From the IMG/VR virus record IMGVR_UViG_3300025009_000949, positions 1 through 37,862 of that record: a stretch of DNA of 37,862 nt; one strand, written 5' to 3'. Below, one piece after another: positions 1 to 7,153 of this stretch; within the stretch, counting starts at the first letter, position 1; each line of letters starts with the position of its first letter. A program made the translations under genes and the position numbers. The notes beneath the pieces are model-generated. The model did not search any database. It saw only the letters and a program-made list of their open reading frames with translations, and had not been told where the DNA came from. The DNA comes from a virus.

Positions 1-213
1 CTGGTATTCTTGAAAGAACAAGGCGTAAGTTTCCGGATCGGCTAAAACTTCTTGATCAATTTCTTTTAGTCTAAGAGAAATTTTCCTAACTTCTTCTTCC
101 GTTGCACTATCCATGATTCCGTAAATTTCTTCGGCACAATGTATTGCTGCCCAAATTACTAAGTTGGCCTTTTTTATTCTGCTGGCGATCTTATTAATTT
201 CTCGTCTAGTCAT
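1..213 (-). CDS. hypothetical protein, 3' end cut by window edge
   Basis: An open frame starts at ATG 213 and runs off the left edge, giving 71 residues. It is helical and charged, starting MTRREINKIASRIKK, with a run of E/K-rich heptad-like sequence and no motif I recognise. The start overlaps the end of the upstream gene by 8 nt and a CCTCCT stretch (GGAGG on this strand) lies just before it, so the two are probably translationally coupled. It is the third gene of the leftward operon that begins near position 860. Function unknown; it is treated as real because of the overlap and ribosome site. Confidence 0.6.
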   Translation of the reverse strand, partial: MTRREINKIASRIKKANLVIWAAIHCAEEIYGIMDSATEEEVRKISLRLKEIDQEVLADPETYALFFQEYQ

Positions 214-400
214 TATTCTCAATCTCCTCCTCAATTAAACTTCTAATGTATTTACTCACGTCCATACCGCTTTTAGCGGCCAGCGCCTGAACAGTTAACC
301 ACTCCAGATCACTAAACTTAATCGAGTGGTTACGGCGAATTAAATCTTTCAAAGGTTTGCGGCCTGAGTTAGACCGCTTACCTCCGTGCTGGTTGGTCAT
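206..400 (-). CDS. small basic ribbon-helix-helix-like protein (MobC-like flavour)
   Basis: 64 residues. The N-terminus is basic (GGKRSNSGRKPLKD) and is followed by RRNHSIKFSDLEWLTVQALAAKSG and a helical acidic tail (SKYIRSLIEEEI). The order 'K/R patch, beta-like strand with I-K-F, helix, turn, Y-I-R helix' resembles ribbon-helix-helix DNA-binding proteins and MobC-type relaxosome accessory proteins. The RHH resemblance is from reading the sequence; the MobC link is inference, supported by the conjugation-type ATPase next door. The ATG at 400 has a TAGGAGG site 8 nt upstream. It lies 4 nt after the preceding gene of the same operon. Confidence 0.6.
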   Translation of the reverse strand: MTNQHGGKRSNSGRKPLKDLIRRNHSIKFSDLEWLTVQALAAKSGMDVSKYIRSLIEEEIENND

Positions 401-404
401 ATGT

Positions 405-818
405 TTAGCCTCCTATTTGGTACATTAACTCTGATACATCTTTTATGGTTGCGCTGTTCAGGTCGTGTGTAGTTGATACATAAACTATATACATCCCATC
501 GTCATCCTTGTAACGCTCGGCCAACCCTCTTAATCTACACTGCATCCCGTACTTATCAAAATTGGTACCGTGCTTCATTAGCGAAGGTATTTCGCATATT
601 ATGATTGACCTGCGCCCGTTGTAGTTATCATAATAGATACTTTGATTGTCCTGGTCATCCGCTTCACTTACGATAATGTGCAAGGTTTGTAAACAACTCC
701 AGCGACTAGAGGCATCGTTTTTACTAAATTCAACATCCATCTTATCTTGGATTAATTGTGCTAACCAACTCGTGTCTTCAAGTTTTCTAACTGTATTCGA
801 TACCTTACGTTTCCTCAT
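405..818 (-). CDS. hypothetical protein, first gene of leftward operon
   Basis: 137 residues from ATG 818, which has an AAAGGAGG site 9 nt upstream. A longer in-frame reading to 875 is rejected because the promoter -10 box (866-871) lies inside it. The N-terminus is basic (MRKRKVSNTVRKLED). The middle has alternating hydrophobic strands (SIIICEIPSLM, MYIVYVST) suggesting a small alpha/beta fold. No family recognised. Nucleotide context suggests it belongs with the RHH-like gene that follows after 4 nt. Confidence 0.65.
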   Translation of the reverse strand: MRKRKVSNTVRKLEDTSWLAQLIQDKMDVEFSKNDASSRWSCLQTLHIIVSEADDQDNQSIYYDNYNGRRSIIICEIPSLMKHGTNFDKYGMQCRLRGLAERYKDDDGMYIVYVSTTHDLNSATIKDVSELMYQIGG

Positions 819-865
819 TTTTGTATTCCTCCTTTGATTTAAGTATTGATGTTCTTCATGTTTTA

Positions 866-894
866 ATATTACCACAAAATAAAATAAACGTCAA
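866..894 (-). promoter_or_regulatory. leftward promoter with palindromic operator
   Basis: On the minus strand TTGACG (889-894) is followed after 17 bp by TAATAT (866-871) with a TG one base upstream (extended -10). Transcription would start near 859, giving a leader of about 40 nt before ATG 818. The -35 box overlaps the inverted repeat AACGT-CAAC-ACGTT (887-900), which looks like a repressor or autoregulation site also facing the divergent gene at 924. Confidence 0.55.
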
Positions 895-923
895 CACGTT
901 TTTCAGGAAAAGAAGGTGATTTT

Positions 924-3551
924 ATGAAAAAGTTTTTTCAGTCTACTGCACTGGTACCTCAAAATAATCAAACAGACTACATAGACGCAGAATGGTACGA
1001 AACAGAGCAAAAACAGTGCTTTAATCTCCGCAGTCACTACCAAATAGTCGCGCCTGAGCATAAGGTTATCCGCATCCGTCCGGACACCAGCGCAAGAAAC
1101 TGGCATACGGAGGATATAGCAAAAACTATTACGGATGCCTTCAAAATCCCACTTGACCGATTCTACTTCGAGGACGGTTGGAAACTCAGGTACCGGCAAC
1201 CAGACCGGGCAACCTGGGAGATTGATTATACCCACGGGAGTATAGATTTCCTTTTGACAGTGCCGGGGGACAGGGTAGATAGCTGGGTGCGTCGGTTGTC
1301 TGGGATTTGGGATAAGTCAACTATCGCGGTCGATGATGATTACCAGGAAGGATGGGAGCCTGACAAAACAACTATATATGAGTTAGTTTACCGTAAACAC
1401 GATATGTATTCTCTTATGACCGACAGCAAAAACAACCTACCACTGCCGTCACTCTTACAGGCAGTAAAATCTCTCGAGGTAGGCGACAAAGCCAAAGTAT
1501 TCGTATTTTTCGACCCTGTAGGGAGGTTGGACTGGAACGCGACATACCAAGAAGCATGGGAAATGCTCAGGAACGGCAGGCAACCGGTCAAAAGAAATGG
1601 GGATGCTAGAGGTTATTTTCGCCTGGGCCTGACGTGTGCCGGGCAGTTTATGCAAGAGACCATGATCGGTATCGGTGACATGATTAAGTCGGATAATCGC
1701 GAAAACAAATACGCCAAGAAAGAAGTAGACCCGGAGGCAGGCCTGTTTGCCATAGAGAATCTAACATCGGCAACCAAGCGTAAGGGCAGTATGGGGGCGC
1801 TTAGAACATACCTTTGGGTAATAGCTCAGTCAGATGACAGGGGGCGCAGGGAGTCAACTGCCCGCACTCTAACAGCTGCCTTTGCTGACTTGGCATCCGA
1901 TAACGAATTTGAGGCGAGGGAGACAAAGAACCGGAAGAAGAAGGCGACTGTCATAGAAACTATAACCACAAGGAGGTTGCCAAAGATGAAATTTAACTAC
2001 AGCATTTTAAGCGCAGCAGAGGCAGGGAAGTTAATTCAGATACCAGGCCGGGAGTTGCAAGAGGATTACCCACAGGTGAACGGCATTAAACTGCAGGAGG
2101 TTACGCTGCCCGCAGAGCTGTTCGGTACTGTTGGTATACCCTTAGGGAAAGTGACAGATAGGGGAGTCACAAGGGAAGCAAAGTTGCCGATACACGATCA
2201 CGACATCGAATGTAAAGGAGAGATAAATTATGGCAATATGGGAAGTGGTAAAACGGGGAGGGGAATCACTGTTGCTGTTACCGCTGTTACTTATGGTAGA
2301 ACCGTTTTTTACTTTGATATGGCAGATGGTGATGCCATTAATCGGGTGAGGGATGCTTTGCCGATTGAGATACCAGATCATAAGATAATTGACCTTGATT
2401 TTGGCAACAAGCACTGGCCGATACCGCTAACATTGACCGATATAGCAATCCGGGGTAGTGCTGGAGATGAATTAGACGCTTTAGATGCCGCTGAAAAAAT
2501 GACTGACTACATATACACTTTCATAAACCAGCTGGCCAACAGTGAGTTTTCAGACCGCATGGAGTATTTTTTAACACCAGTCGGTAAAGGCGTATTGACA
2601 GATCCGCGCCGAGGACTGTTGGACATTGTTTTAGCGCTGTCCTCTCCGGTCTACCGGGAGGAACTATTGCAAGACCCAGTTATTCTATCCCAGCCGGAAG
2701 TAGTTGACGTGCTAAGAGAGTTACAGCAAAAGGCCGTCAAAGGTAGTGACAAAACTCTAGTACAGCCAATATTGGATAGGCTTAATTTGTTGGCAGGGAA
2801 AAGAACACTAGCTAACATTTTTCTACAGCAGGAAAAGCTAGTTGACGGCAAACCTGCTTTGGATTTTCGCCAGATGATGGATGAAGGCGGGTATTTTGTC
2901 GGGCTCCGCATACCCAAAGCTGAACTGGGCAAAGACGGGGTTAACCGGGTTGCATCGTTCCTGATGGCCAAGATATGGTTGGCCACATTATCACGCCTGG
3001 ACACGGCACAGAAAGATCGTAAACCGTTTTACACCATCATTGATGAGCCGCACAACTGTTTAGAGGGTACCGGTCCCTTGCTCGATGGTGAGATAGGAGT
3101 CGAAGCGAGAAAATATAGAAACAAAATGATTTTCCTTGCTCACAGCGCGGAGCAGTTCGGAAAGTACAAGGCTGGGATTTACGCCGGGGGGCCGTTCTTT
3201 AACTTTTTCAAGACGGAGCTGCAGAAGACTTTTACCGACCATGCTGAAAAATTAAATCCTTTAGAGGCCCGGAGCTTATATGAGCAGTTGCCGAAGCGCT
3301 GGGTGGCAGCCTGCAAGATGGAGCTACCTGGGACGGATAGCCTGCCTGCTTTTATCTGCCGCATGACAGCGCCGCCAAAGGCAGTCAAGGATCGGAGTTA
3401 TCGGCGGGCTGAGTGTTCTAAGATGTTCGGGAGGCATTGGAAAGATGTTACTAAAACTATACAGGATAAAAGACGGATCACGCTGCAGGATGAGGCTTGG
3501 CGGGAGGAAAGGCAGGCTGAGGTTAAGGAGGCGCGGAAGGCAAAGAAATAG
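924..3551 (+). CDS. conjugation-type P-loop ATPase (VirD4/VirB4/HerA superfamily)
   Basis: 875 residues. A clear Walker A, GNMGSGKT, lies at about residues 437-444, and a Walker B, TIIDEPH, at about 703-709. The roughly 430-residue N-terminal part without motifs, followed by a RecA-like motor domain with a large insertion, fits the DNA-pumping ATPases of Gram-positive conjugative elements (HerA/FtsK/VirD4 superfamily). Such proteins move DNA to or through a membrane channel using ATP. I see no N-terminal transmembrane segment, so it may act as a soluble motor or bind a membrane partner. The ATG at 924 has GAAGGTG upstream. A terminator follows the stop directly. It is outside the integrase-repressor module, so it may belong to a neighbouring mobile element rather than to the phage. 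The superfamily is secure; the exact subfamily is not. Confidence 0.75.
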   Translation: MKKFFQSTALVPQNNQTDYIDAEWYETEQKQCFNLRSHYQIVAPEHKVIRIRPDTSARNWHTEDIAKTITDAFKIPLDRFYFEDGWKLRYRQPDRATWEIDYTHGSIDFLLTVPGDRVDSWVRRLSGIWDKSTIAVDDDYQEGWEPDKTTIYELVYRKHDMYSLMTDSKNNLPLPSLLQAVKSLEVGDKAKVFVFFDPVGRLDWNATYQEAWEMLRNGRQPVKRNGDARGYFRLGLTCAGQFMQETMIGIGDMIKSDNRENKYAKKEVDPEAGLFAIENLTSATKRKGSMGALRTYLWVIAQSDDRGRRESTARTLTAAFADLASDNEFEARETKNRKKKATVIETITTRRLPKMKFNYSILSAAEAGKLIQIPGRELQEDYPQVNGIKLQEVTLPAELFGTVGIPLGKVTDRGVTREAKLPIHDHDIECKGEINYGNMGSGKTGRGITVAVTAVTYGRTVFYFDMADGDAINRVRDALPIEIPDHKIIDLDFGNKHWPIPLTLTDIAIRGSAGDELDALDAAEKMTDYIYTFINQLANSEFSDRMEYFLTPVGKGVLTDPRRGLLDIVLALSSPVYREELLQDPVILSQPEVVDVLRELQQKAVKGSDKTLVQPILDRLNLLAGKRTLANIFLQQEKLVDGKPALDFRQMMDEGGYFVGLRIPKAELGKDGVNRVASFLMAKIWLATLSRLDTAQKDRKPFYTIIDEPHNCLEGTGPLLDGEIGVEARKYRNKMIFLAHSAEQFGKYKAGIYAGGPFFNFFKTELQKTFTDHAEKLNPLEARSLYEQLPKRWVAACKMELPGTDSLPAFICRMTAPPKAVKDRSYRRAECSKMFGRHWKDVTKTIQDKRRITLQDEAWREERQAEVKEARKAKK

Positions 3552-3553
3552 CT

Positions 3554-3578
3554 AACCCGAAAGGGTTTATTTTTTTTT
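3554..3578 (+). terminator. intrinsic terminator
   Basis: AACCC (3554-3558), a GAAA loop, GGGTT (3563-3567), then TA and ten T's. It closes the ATPase gene. Confidence 0.75.
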
Positions 3579-3592
3579 CAGTGAAATACTGC

Positions 3593-3621
3593 TTGACATT
3601 AAGCGTACACCAGTGTACACT
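3593..3621 (+). promoter_or_regulatory. promoter with operator between -35 and -10
   Basis: A perfect TTGACA (3593-3598) is followed after 17 bp by TACACT (3616-3621). The spacer holds the perfect palindrome GTACAC-CA-GTGTAC (3605-3618), which runs into the -10. A short 14-bp palindrome inside a core promoter just ahead of an RHH gene is the usual layout of an autoregulated RHH repressor. That this RHH protein binds here is inference. Confidence 0.7.
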
Positions 3622-3656
3622 ATAGATAATAGAAAACACGAGAGGGGATACGACAG

Positions 3657-3986
3657 ATGACAATACCGGCAAACAAGGCCCGCATAATCATAACCGTAAC
3701 CAAAGAAACAGAGCAAAAAATTGACGGGGTAGTAGATAAAATAAATAGCACCAAAGTTGGTAGGGTAAAACGTAGTGACATAGTAAACGCAGCTCTGGAA
3801 GAGTACTTGGGGAGGAATGAGTTTATCAGACAGCAATATAAAAATATTGTAGCTGACATACCCACATCCACAAGATCCGTTTTGGAGGGTAGGGCGAGTC
3901 AGTTATTGCAGTTTGCCAGATACGTAAGCGACAAAGAGCTGGAAATTAAAATAGCTGATTTATACATAAAATTAGCATCGGGGTAG
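3657..3986 (+). CDS. ribbon-helix-helix (CopG/Arc-like) regulator
   Basis: 109 residues. Residues 8-50 read as an RHH domain: a strand (ARIIITVTKETEQKID), a helix, then a basic turn (GRVKRSDIVNAALEEYL), the pattern of CopG/Arc proteins that insert a beta ribbon into the major groove as dimers. The remaining 60 residues are helical and may mediate oligomerisation. GAGAGGGG lies about 10 nt before the ATG. The gene stands alone between two terminators with its own promoter and a 14-bp palindromic operator, so negative autoregulation is the simplest reading. It could alternatively control the neighbouring ATPase operon or be a ParG/Omega-like stability protein. Confidence 0.75.
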   Translation: MTIPANKARIIITVTKETEQKIDGVVDKINSTKVGRVKRSDIVNAALEEYLGRNEFIRQQYKNIVADIPTSTRSVLEGRASQLLQFARYVSDKELEIKIADLYIKLASG

Positions 3987-4053
3987 GTGCTGGAATCCAT
4001 ACGCCAACCTGTACAAGCCTGTTTTTCCAATAAAATCAATAAAACCACTTACT

Positions 4054-4086
4054 ACCCCATCTCTCTTAAGATGGGTATTTTGTTTT
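4054..4086 (+). terminator. intrinsic terminator, possibly bidirectional
   Basis: CCCATCT (4056-4062), a 6-nt loop, AGATGGG (4069-4075), then TATTTTGTTTT. It lies between two convergent genes. Confidence 0.7.
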
Positions 4087-4095
4087 CCCCGTTTC

Positions 4096-4287
4096 TTAAT
4101 CCGGCCATAAATAATCCACGCTTTTCCCCAATGCCTTAGCTATCCGTTTTGCCGTGGAGAGGTATATCTCTTTTTGATCATTAATTATTTTGCTGATTTC
4201 ACCTTGACGGATACCCGTCCTTTTTGATAATTCTTCCTGTGTAATTCTCTTAAGTAACATAACTTCTCTCAGTCTGTTCAATGTCAT
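4096..4287 (-). CDS. Xre-family HTH regulator
   Basis: 63 residues from ATG 4287 (a GTG at 4290 is an alternative). The whole protein is one helix-turn-helix domain: a helix (LREVMLLKRI), then TQEELSKRTGIRQGEISKII as the HTH, then helices ending in LGKSVDYLWPD. This is the compact Xre/Cro fold that binds operators as a dimer. The frame stays open far upstream to 4701, but that part is the shadow of the divergent gene and the operator region. Its promoter region carries 18-bp operator-like repeats, so it probably represses itself and the divergent gene. Confidence 0.75.
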   Translation of the reverse strand: MTLNRLREVMLLKRITQEELSKRTGIRQGEISKIINDQKEIYLSTAKRIAKALGKSVDYLWPD

Positions 4288-4350
4288 CACCGAAATAAAC
4301 TTTCTGTTATTTAAGACGCGTTTCCTCTGAAAAAACCGTTGTGCAGAATT

Positions 4351-4413
4351 TATAAGTGTACGCCTATAATAATGTGACAAGAATGTGACAAAAAATATAA
4401 GTGTACGCCTATA
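4351..4413 (-). promoter_or_regulatory. two identical 18-bp operators with leftward promoter boxes
   Basis: TATAAGTGTACGCCTATA occurs at 4351-4368 and again at 4396-4413, 45 bp apart. Each is an imperfect palindrome centred on GTAC. On the minus strand TTGTCA boxes lie between the copies, and one of them is 17 bp from a TATAGG box inside the first operator, so binding would block transcription of the 4096-4287 gene. The role is inferred from layout. Confidence 0.6.
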
Positions 4414-4488
4414 ATTTGTATGATATTGGGTAAAATGTCGCAAGAGATGTAGTTTTCGAGGTGCTATTCTTACAAATTTCGACACGCC

Positions 4489-4506
4489 TTTAGGTGTATA
4501 CTGAGA
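4489..4506 (+). promoter_or_regulatory. third, degenerate operator copy
   Basis: TTTAGGTGTATACTGAGA matches the reverse complement of the two upstream operators at 13 of 18 positions and contains TATACT, a plausible -10 for rightward transcription. It ends just upstream of the TTG start at 4517 and overlaps its ribosome site, so binding could control transcription or translation of that gene. Confidence 0.45.
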
Positions 4507-4516
4507 GGAAGCAAAG

Positions 4517-4723
4517 TTGGGAATAGGTAGCAATATAGCAAAATTTCGCAGAAAAAAAGGATGGACACAGGCAAAGCTGGCTAAGGAGACAAGGTTAAGT
4601 CGTGGATACATAGCGTCCATTGAGGAAGGGAAGGGCAATCCAAGGCTGAAAACTTTGGCGATTATTGCAGAAATATTGGGGATAGGGATAGAAAAACTCA
4701 TAGAAGGGGAGAAAAAGCAATGA
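4517..4723 (+). CDS. Xre-family HTH regulator
   Basis: 68 residues from a TTG start with GAGAGGA upstream. It contains IAKFRRKKGWTQAKLAKETR and LSRGYIASIEEGKGNPRLKT, a textbook Xre helix-turn-helix, then LGIGIEKLIEGE. It diverges from another Xre gene across a shared operator region, a two-repressor switch arrangement. It overlaps the next gene by 4 nt (ATGA), so the two are coupled. It could be part of the phage, of a neighbouring element, or a chromosomal control pair. Confidence 0.75.
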   Translation: MGIGSNIAKFRRKKGWTQAKLAKETRLSRGYIASIEEGKGNPRLKTLAIIAEILGIGIEKLIEGEKKQ

Positions 4724-4962
4724 CAGAAATAGAAGAACGTATATTTGTAGTTGCGTATAATGATACTAGGAGAGATTCGGAATACACGGGTAACCTAGAT
4801 AGAATAATAGGCCTTGGTCATGTTATAATGAATCATCTGGGTTCTCACCGCTCGTTACTTCTGGAATATGAAATGCTAATTGGTCTTTGTCAGGGAATAT
4901 ATATGGAAAACGTCTACCACATTGGTTTGAAAGATGGGCTAGAAAAGGCTAATGAGGCATAG
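4720..4962 (+). CDS. hypothetical protein coupled to Xre regulator
   Basis: 80 residues, start ATG overlapping the TGA of the upstream regulator. It is helical, with a C-terminal stretch LEYEMLIGLCQGIYMENVYHIGLKDGLEKA that could form a helical hairpin. Small helical proteins of this size often follow Xre genes in Firmicutes and may act as partner or anti-repressor, but no function can be assigned. A hairpin terminator follows at 5042. Confidence 0.6.
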   Translation: MTEIEERIFVVAYNDTRRDSEYTGNLDRIIGLGHVIMNHLGSHRSLLLEYEMLIGLCQGIYMENVYHIGLKDGLEKANEA

Positions 4963-4964
4963 CC

Positions 4965-5241
4965 ATGCCCAACAAAATGCCTAACAAAATTCTTAGATTT
5001 ATAAGAACATTGTTAAAAGATGTCTAAACGATACGCAAAAAGCAATAAAACCTCTATATTTATTAGGGGTTTTATTGCCGCATTATTACTGTATTTTTAA
5101 AATGTTGCGTGTTACGCATCAAATAACTATCGAGGGGTAGTTACCTAGATTCAACATAAAACCCTGTATCCCTTTAATATCAACGGTTACAAGGTTTTGT
5201 GTTAGGCTAGAAAACTGTCAAATGCCCAACAAATGCCCAAC
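4965..5241. other. candidate phage attachment region with integrase arm-type repeats
   Basis: This gene-free stretch next to the integrase holds four direct repeats in the same orientation: ATGCCCAAC at 4965-4973, ATGCCTAAC at 4977-4985, and ATGCCCAAC at 5222-5230 and 5233-5241. Paired short direct repeats flanking a core are typical arm-type sites for tyrosine integrases of Firmicute phages. An imperfect inverted repeat (arms 5154-5168 and 5188-5202, 13 of 15 matching) lies between them. The exact core and crossover point cannot be fixed without the other prophage end. Confidence 0.5.
5042..5078 (+). terminator. hairpin terminator
   Basis: GCAATAAAACC (5042-5052) pairs perfectly with GGTTTTATTGC (5068-5078). 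It lies about 80 nt after the 4720-4962 gene. The stem is AU-rich with a short T run inside the descending arm, so strength is moderate. Confidence 0.55.
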
Positions 5242-5267
5242 TGAATATTTAAAAAAAAATAGGCCGC

Positions 5268-6350
5268 CTACTTGGTGGTCTTTTTGTTTTTCTTCTTTTC
5301 TGGTGGTCCGTCAAACATATTTCTAATGTTGTCATCGATCTCAATTTGCCTGTCAAGACCAAGATGCTGATATACGGTTTTTAGGATGTTTATATCATGA
5401 CCGAGTCTTTGGGCAGCGTATTGATCCGGCACTCCTCTGCTGTATAGCCAGCTGGCATGATAGTGCCGGAGATCATGGAAACGGATGTCTGGAAGTTTTT
5501 TATGATCAATTAATTCCCCGAAATAACCAGAATAATAATCAGGACGTAAGTTAAAAATCCTCTGACTAATAACGGTTTGGCTCTTCCTGAGTTCATCCAA
5601 AATGCCAATCAGGTAGGCAGGCACTACGACTTCACGTATGCCGTTATCTGACTTAGGCTTCTTATCCTCATATTCCTTTTTATCGTTAATACTATAACTC
5701 TCATCGACACGAAGTTTTCCCTTCTCCCAATCGATACCATTCCACTTAAGCGCAAATATTTCACCGCGGCGAAGACCGCACCAAGCAGCCAACAGTACAA
5801 TAGGTTCATCCCGAGTACCTTTCACTGCATCATGTATTTGTTGCATTTCCGTGTCTGATGGCACTTTAGGGACGTATTTTTCTTCTTTAGGTAACTTAAT
5901 ATCTCTTGCAGGGCTTTTGTGTTTTAGCGCGTCCTCCAGGATACGTTTAAGATTTGTCATTATTCTTTTAACAGTTGAATTAGCTAGTTTTCTCTGTTTT
6001 TCGTTCATAAACTGCTGAACGTGTATTTCGGTCAATTGATTTAACTTAAGTTGACCGAAATACGGCTTATAGTGAGCATTGTAATACATTTTATATAAAA
6101 CAAAGGTGCCCGGTGAAAAGCTATTCCTGTTTAATTCCAACCATTTTTCAATCCAAGCCGTAACCCGGATGTTTTCGACATGTACAAAAGTTCCTTCCGC
6201 TATCTCCTGTTCAAGCTCCCTGGCAGCCGCTTTACACTCTTTCATCGTCGGGCGGGTAACGTATTTAAATAATTGTTTCCCGTTTACATCCCTGCCAACA
6301 TACACAGTGGCTTGGTATGTCCCGTTTGGGCGTTTTTTAATACTTGCCAT
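5268..6350 (-). CDS. int: tyrosine-family phage integrase
   Basis: 360 residues, the usual length. Residues 1-50 form an AP2-like arm-binding domain (MASIKKRPNGTYQATVYVG). Residues 60-150 are the SAM-like core-binding domain. The catalytic domain shows CGLRRGE (Arg194), a Lys near 233, FHDLRH (His292, Arg295), LGH (His318) and the nucleophile Tyr327 in KTVYQHL, so it should be active. It would catalyse integration and, with an excisionase, excision. The ATG overlaps the repressor stop (TAATG) and AGGTGAG sits inside the repressor's last codons, so translation is coupled. The att-like repeats lie just beyond its 3' end, as expected. Confidence 0.95.
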   Translation of the reverse strand: MASIKKRPNGTYQATVYVGRDVNGKQLFKYVTRPTMKECKAAARELEQEIAEGTFVHVENIRVTAWIEKWLELNRNSFSPGTFVLYKMYYNAHYKPYFGQLKLNQLTEIHVQQFMNEKQRKLANSTVKRIMTNLKRILEDALKHKSPARDIKLPKEEKYVPKVPSDTEMQQIHDAVKGTRDEPIVLLAAWCGLRRGEIFALKWNGIDWEKGKLRVDESYSINDKKEYEDKKPKSDNGIREVVVPAYLIGILDELRKSQTVISQRIFNLRPDYYSGYFGELIDHKKLPDIRFHDLRHYHASWLYSRGVPDQYAAQRLGHDINILKTVYQHLGLDRQIEIDDNIRNMFDGPPEKKKNKKTTK

Positions 6351-6985
6351 TATCTCACCTCTGATTTAAAAAATATTGCCTTGCCTAAAATATGAATTGT
6401 TTTAACCTCCTTTTTGGTAAATATCATGTCAGGATAGTTAGGATTTTCAGCCCGTAGAATTACGGAGCCGTCAAGCCTGTACAACCGTTTAAGCGTTGCA
6501 TCCTGCTGATCTATGAGAACGGCGCAGATTTCTCCGTTTTCTGCATCCGGTTGTTGTCGTACATAGACAAGGTCGCCATCCAGTATCCTGGCGTTAATCA
6601 TGGAGTCACCCTTAACTCTAAGGCAGAAATCGACATTGATATTTTCAGGTACATATTCGTAGCCCTCTATATATTCCTGAGCCAGTATTGGCTGACCGGC
6701 AGCGATAGTTCCGACTACGGGTATTTTCTTGCAGCCTATTTTGTTTTCAAGGTATCTTTCGGCTCCTTCGGTACCCATTAGCCAGGTAGGATTGATGTTA
6801 TATTTTTCTGCTATTGCCTGAATTGTTGGAATTTTAGGAGAAATATTTCCAGTTATATATCTTGAAATTGTTGCATTGCTTAAATGCAAATGTTCGCCAA
6901 GTGAATAAGTTGTGTCATTAAACTCTAACATCAAATCTGATAACCTTTTCCTAAATATGTCTTTATCGAAATATCTACCCACCAA
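6350..6985 (-). CDS. CI/LexA-like phage repressor with S24 autoprotease domain
   Basis: 211 residues. The N-terminal HTH (residues 25-50: TTYSLGEHLHLSNATISRYI) binds operators. The C-terminal peptidase S24 domain has the cleavage pair Ala96-Gly97 in GTIAAGQP, the nucleophile Ser128 in KGDSM and the general base Lys166 in ATLKRL. Such repressors cut themselves when RecA filaments signal DNA damage, so SOS induction of the prophage is expected. The start is TTG 6985 (or the adjacent GTG) behind AAAGGAGG. It is transcribed from 7009-7037 in one operon with the integrase and diverges from cro. Confidence 0.93.
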   Translation of the reverse strand: MVGRYFDKDIFRKRLSDLMLEFNDTTYSLGEHLHLSNATISRYITGNISPKIPTIQAIAEKYNINPTWLMGTEGAERYLENKIGCKKIPVVGTIAAGQPILAQEYIEGYEYVPENINVDFCLRVKGDSMINARILDGDLVYVRQQPDAENGEICAVLIDQQDATLKRLYRLDGSVILRAENPNYPDMIFTKKEVKTIHILGKAIFFKSEVR

Positions 6986-7008
6986 GATGACCTCCTTTAT
7001 ATGATGTT

Positions 7009-7037
7009 ATTATAAATCTAAACACTAATAAATGCAA
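7009..7037 (-). promoter_or_regulatory. repressor-maintenance promoter (PRM-like)
   Basis: On the minus strand TTGCAT (7032-7037), 17 bp, TATAAT (7009-7014). The -35 overlaps the inverted repeat TGCAA-N6-TTGCA at 7033-7048, a likely operator through which repressor or Cro adjusts repressor synthesis. Confidence 0.75.
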
Positions 7038-7078
7038 TAACATTTGCAAAAAATACTTAAAAAATGTTGCAATACGTA

Positions 7079-7107
7079 TTGACACAATACAACAAGATTT
7101 GTATAAT
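7079..7107 (+). promoter_or_regulatory. main early rightward promoter (PR-like), consensus
   Basis: TTGACA (7079-7084), exactly 17 bp, TATAAT (7102-7107): a full sigma-A consensus. The perfect palindrome CAATACGTATTG (7070-7081) overlaps the -35. A second site with inverted ends, ATGCAAAACGCAT (7120-7132), lies just downstream of the start. Both are plausible repressor/Cro operators. Confidence 0.85.
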
Positions 7108-7153
7108 AATTCTTAGGTGATGCAAAACGCATTAACAAGCGGGGGTGAAATAT

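Noticed and set aside
4288-4701. N-terminal extension of the leftward Xre gene to 201 residues
   Set aside because: The extension runs antisense through the divergent Xre gene and its operators and has no HTH-family similarity.
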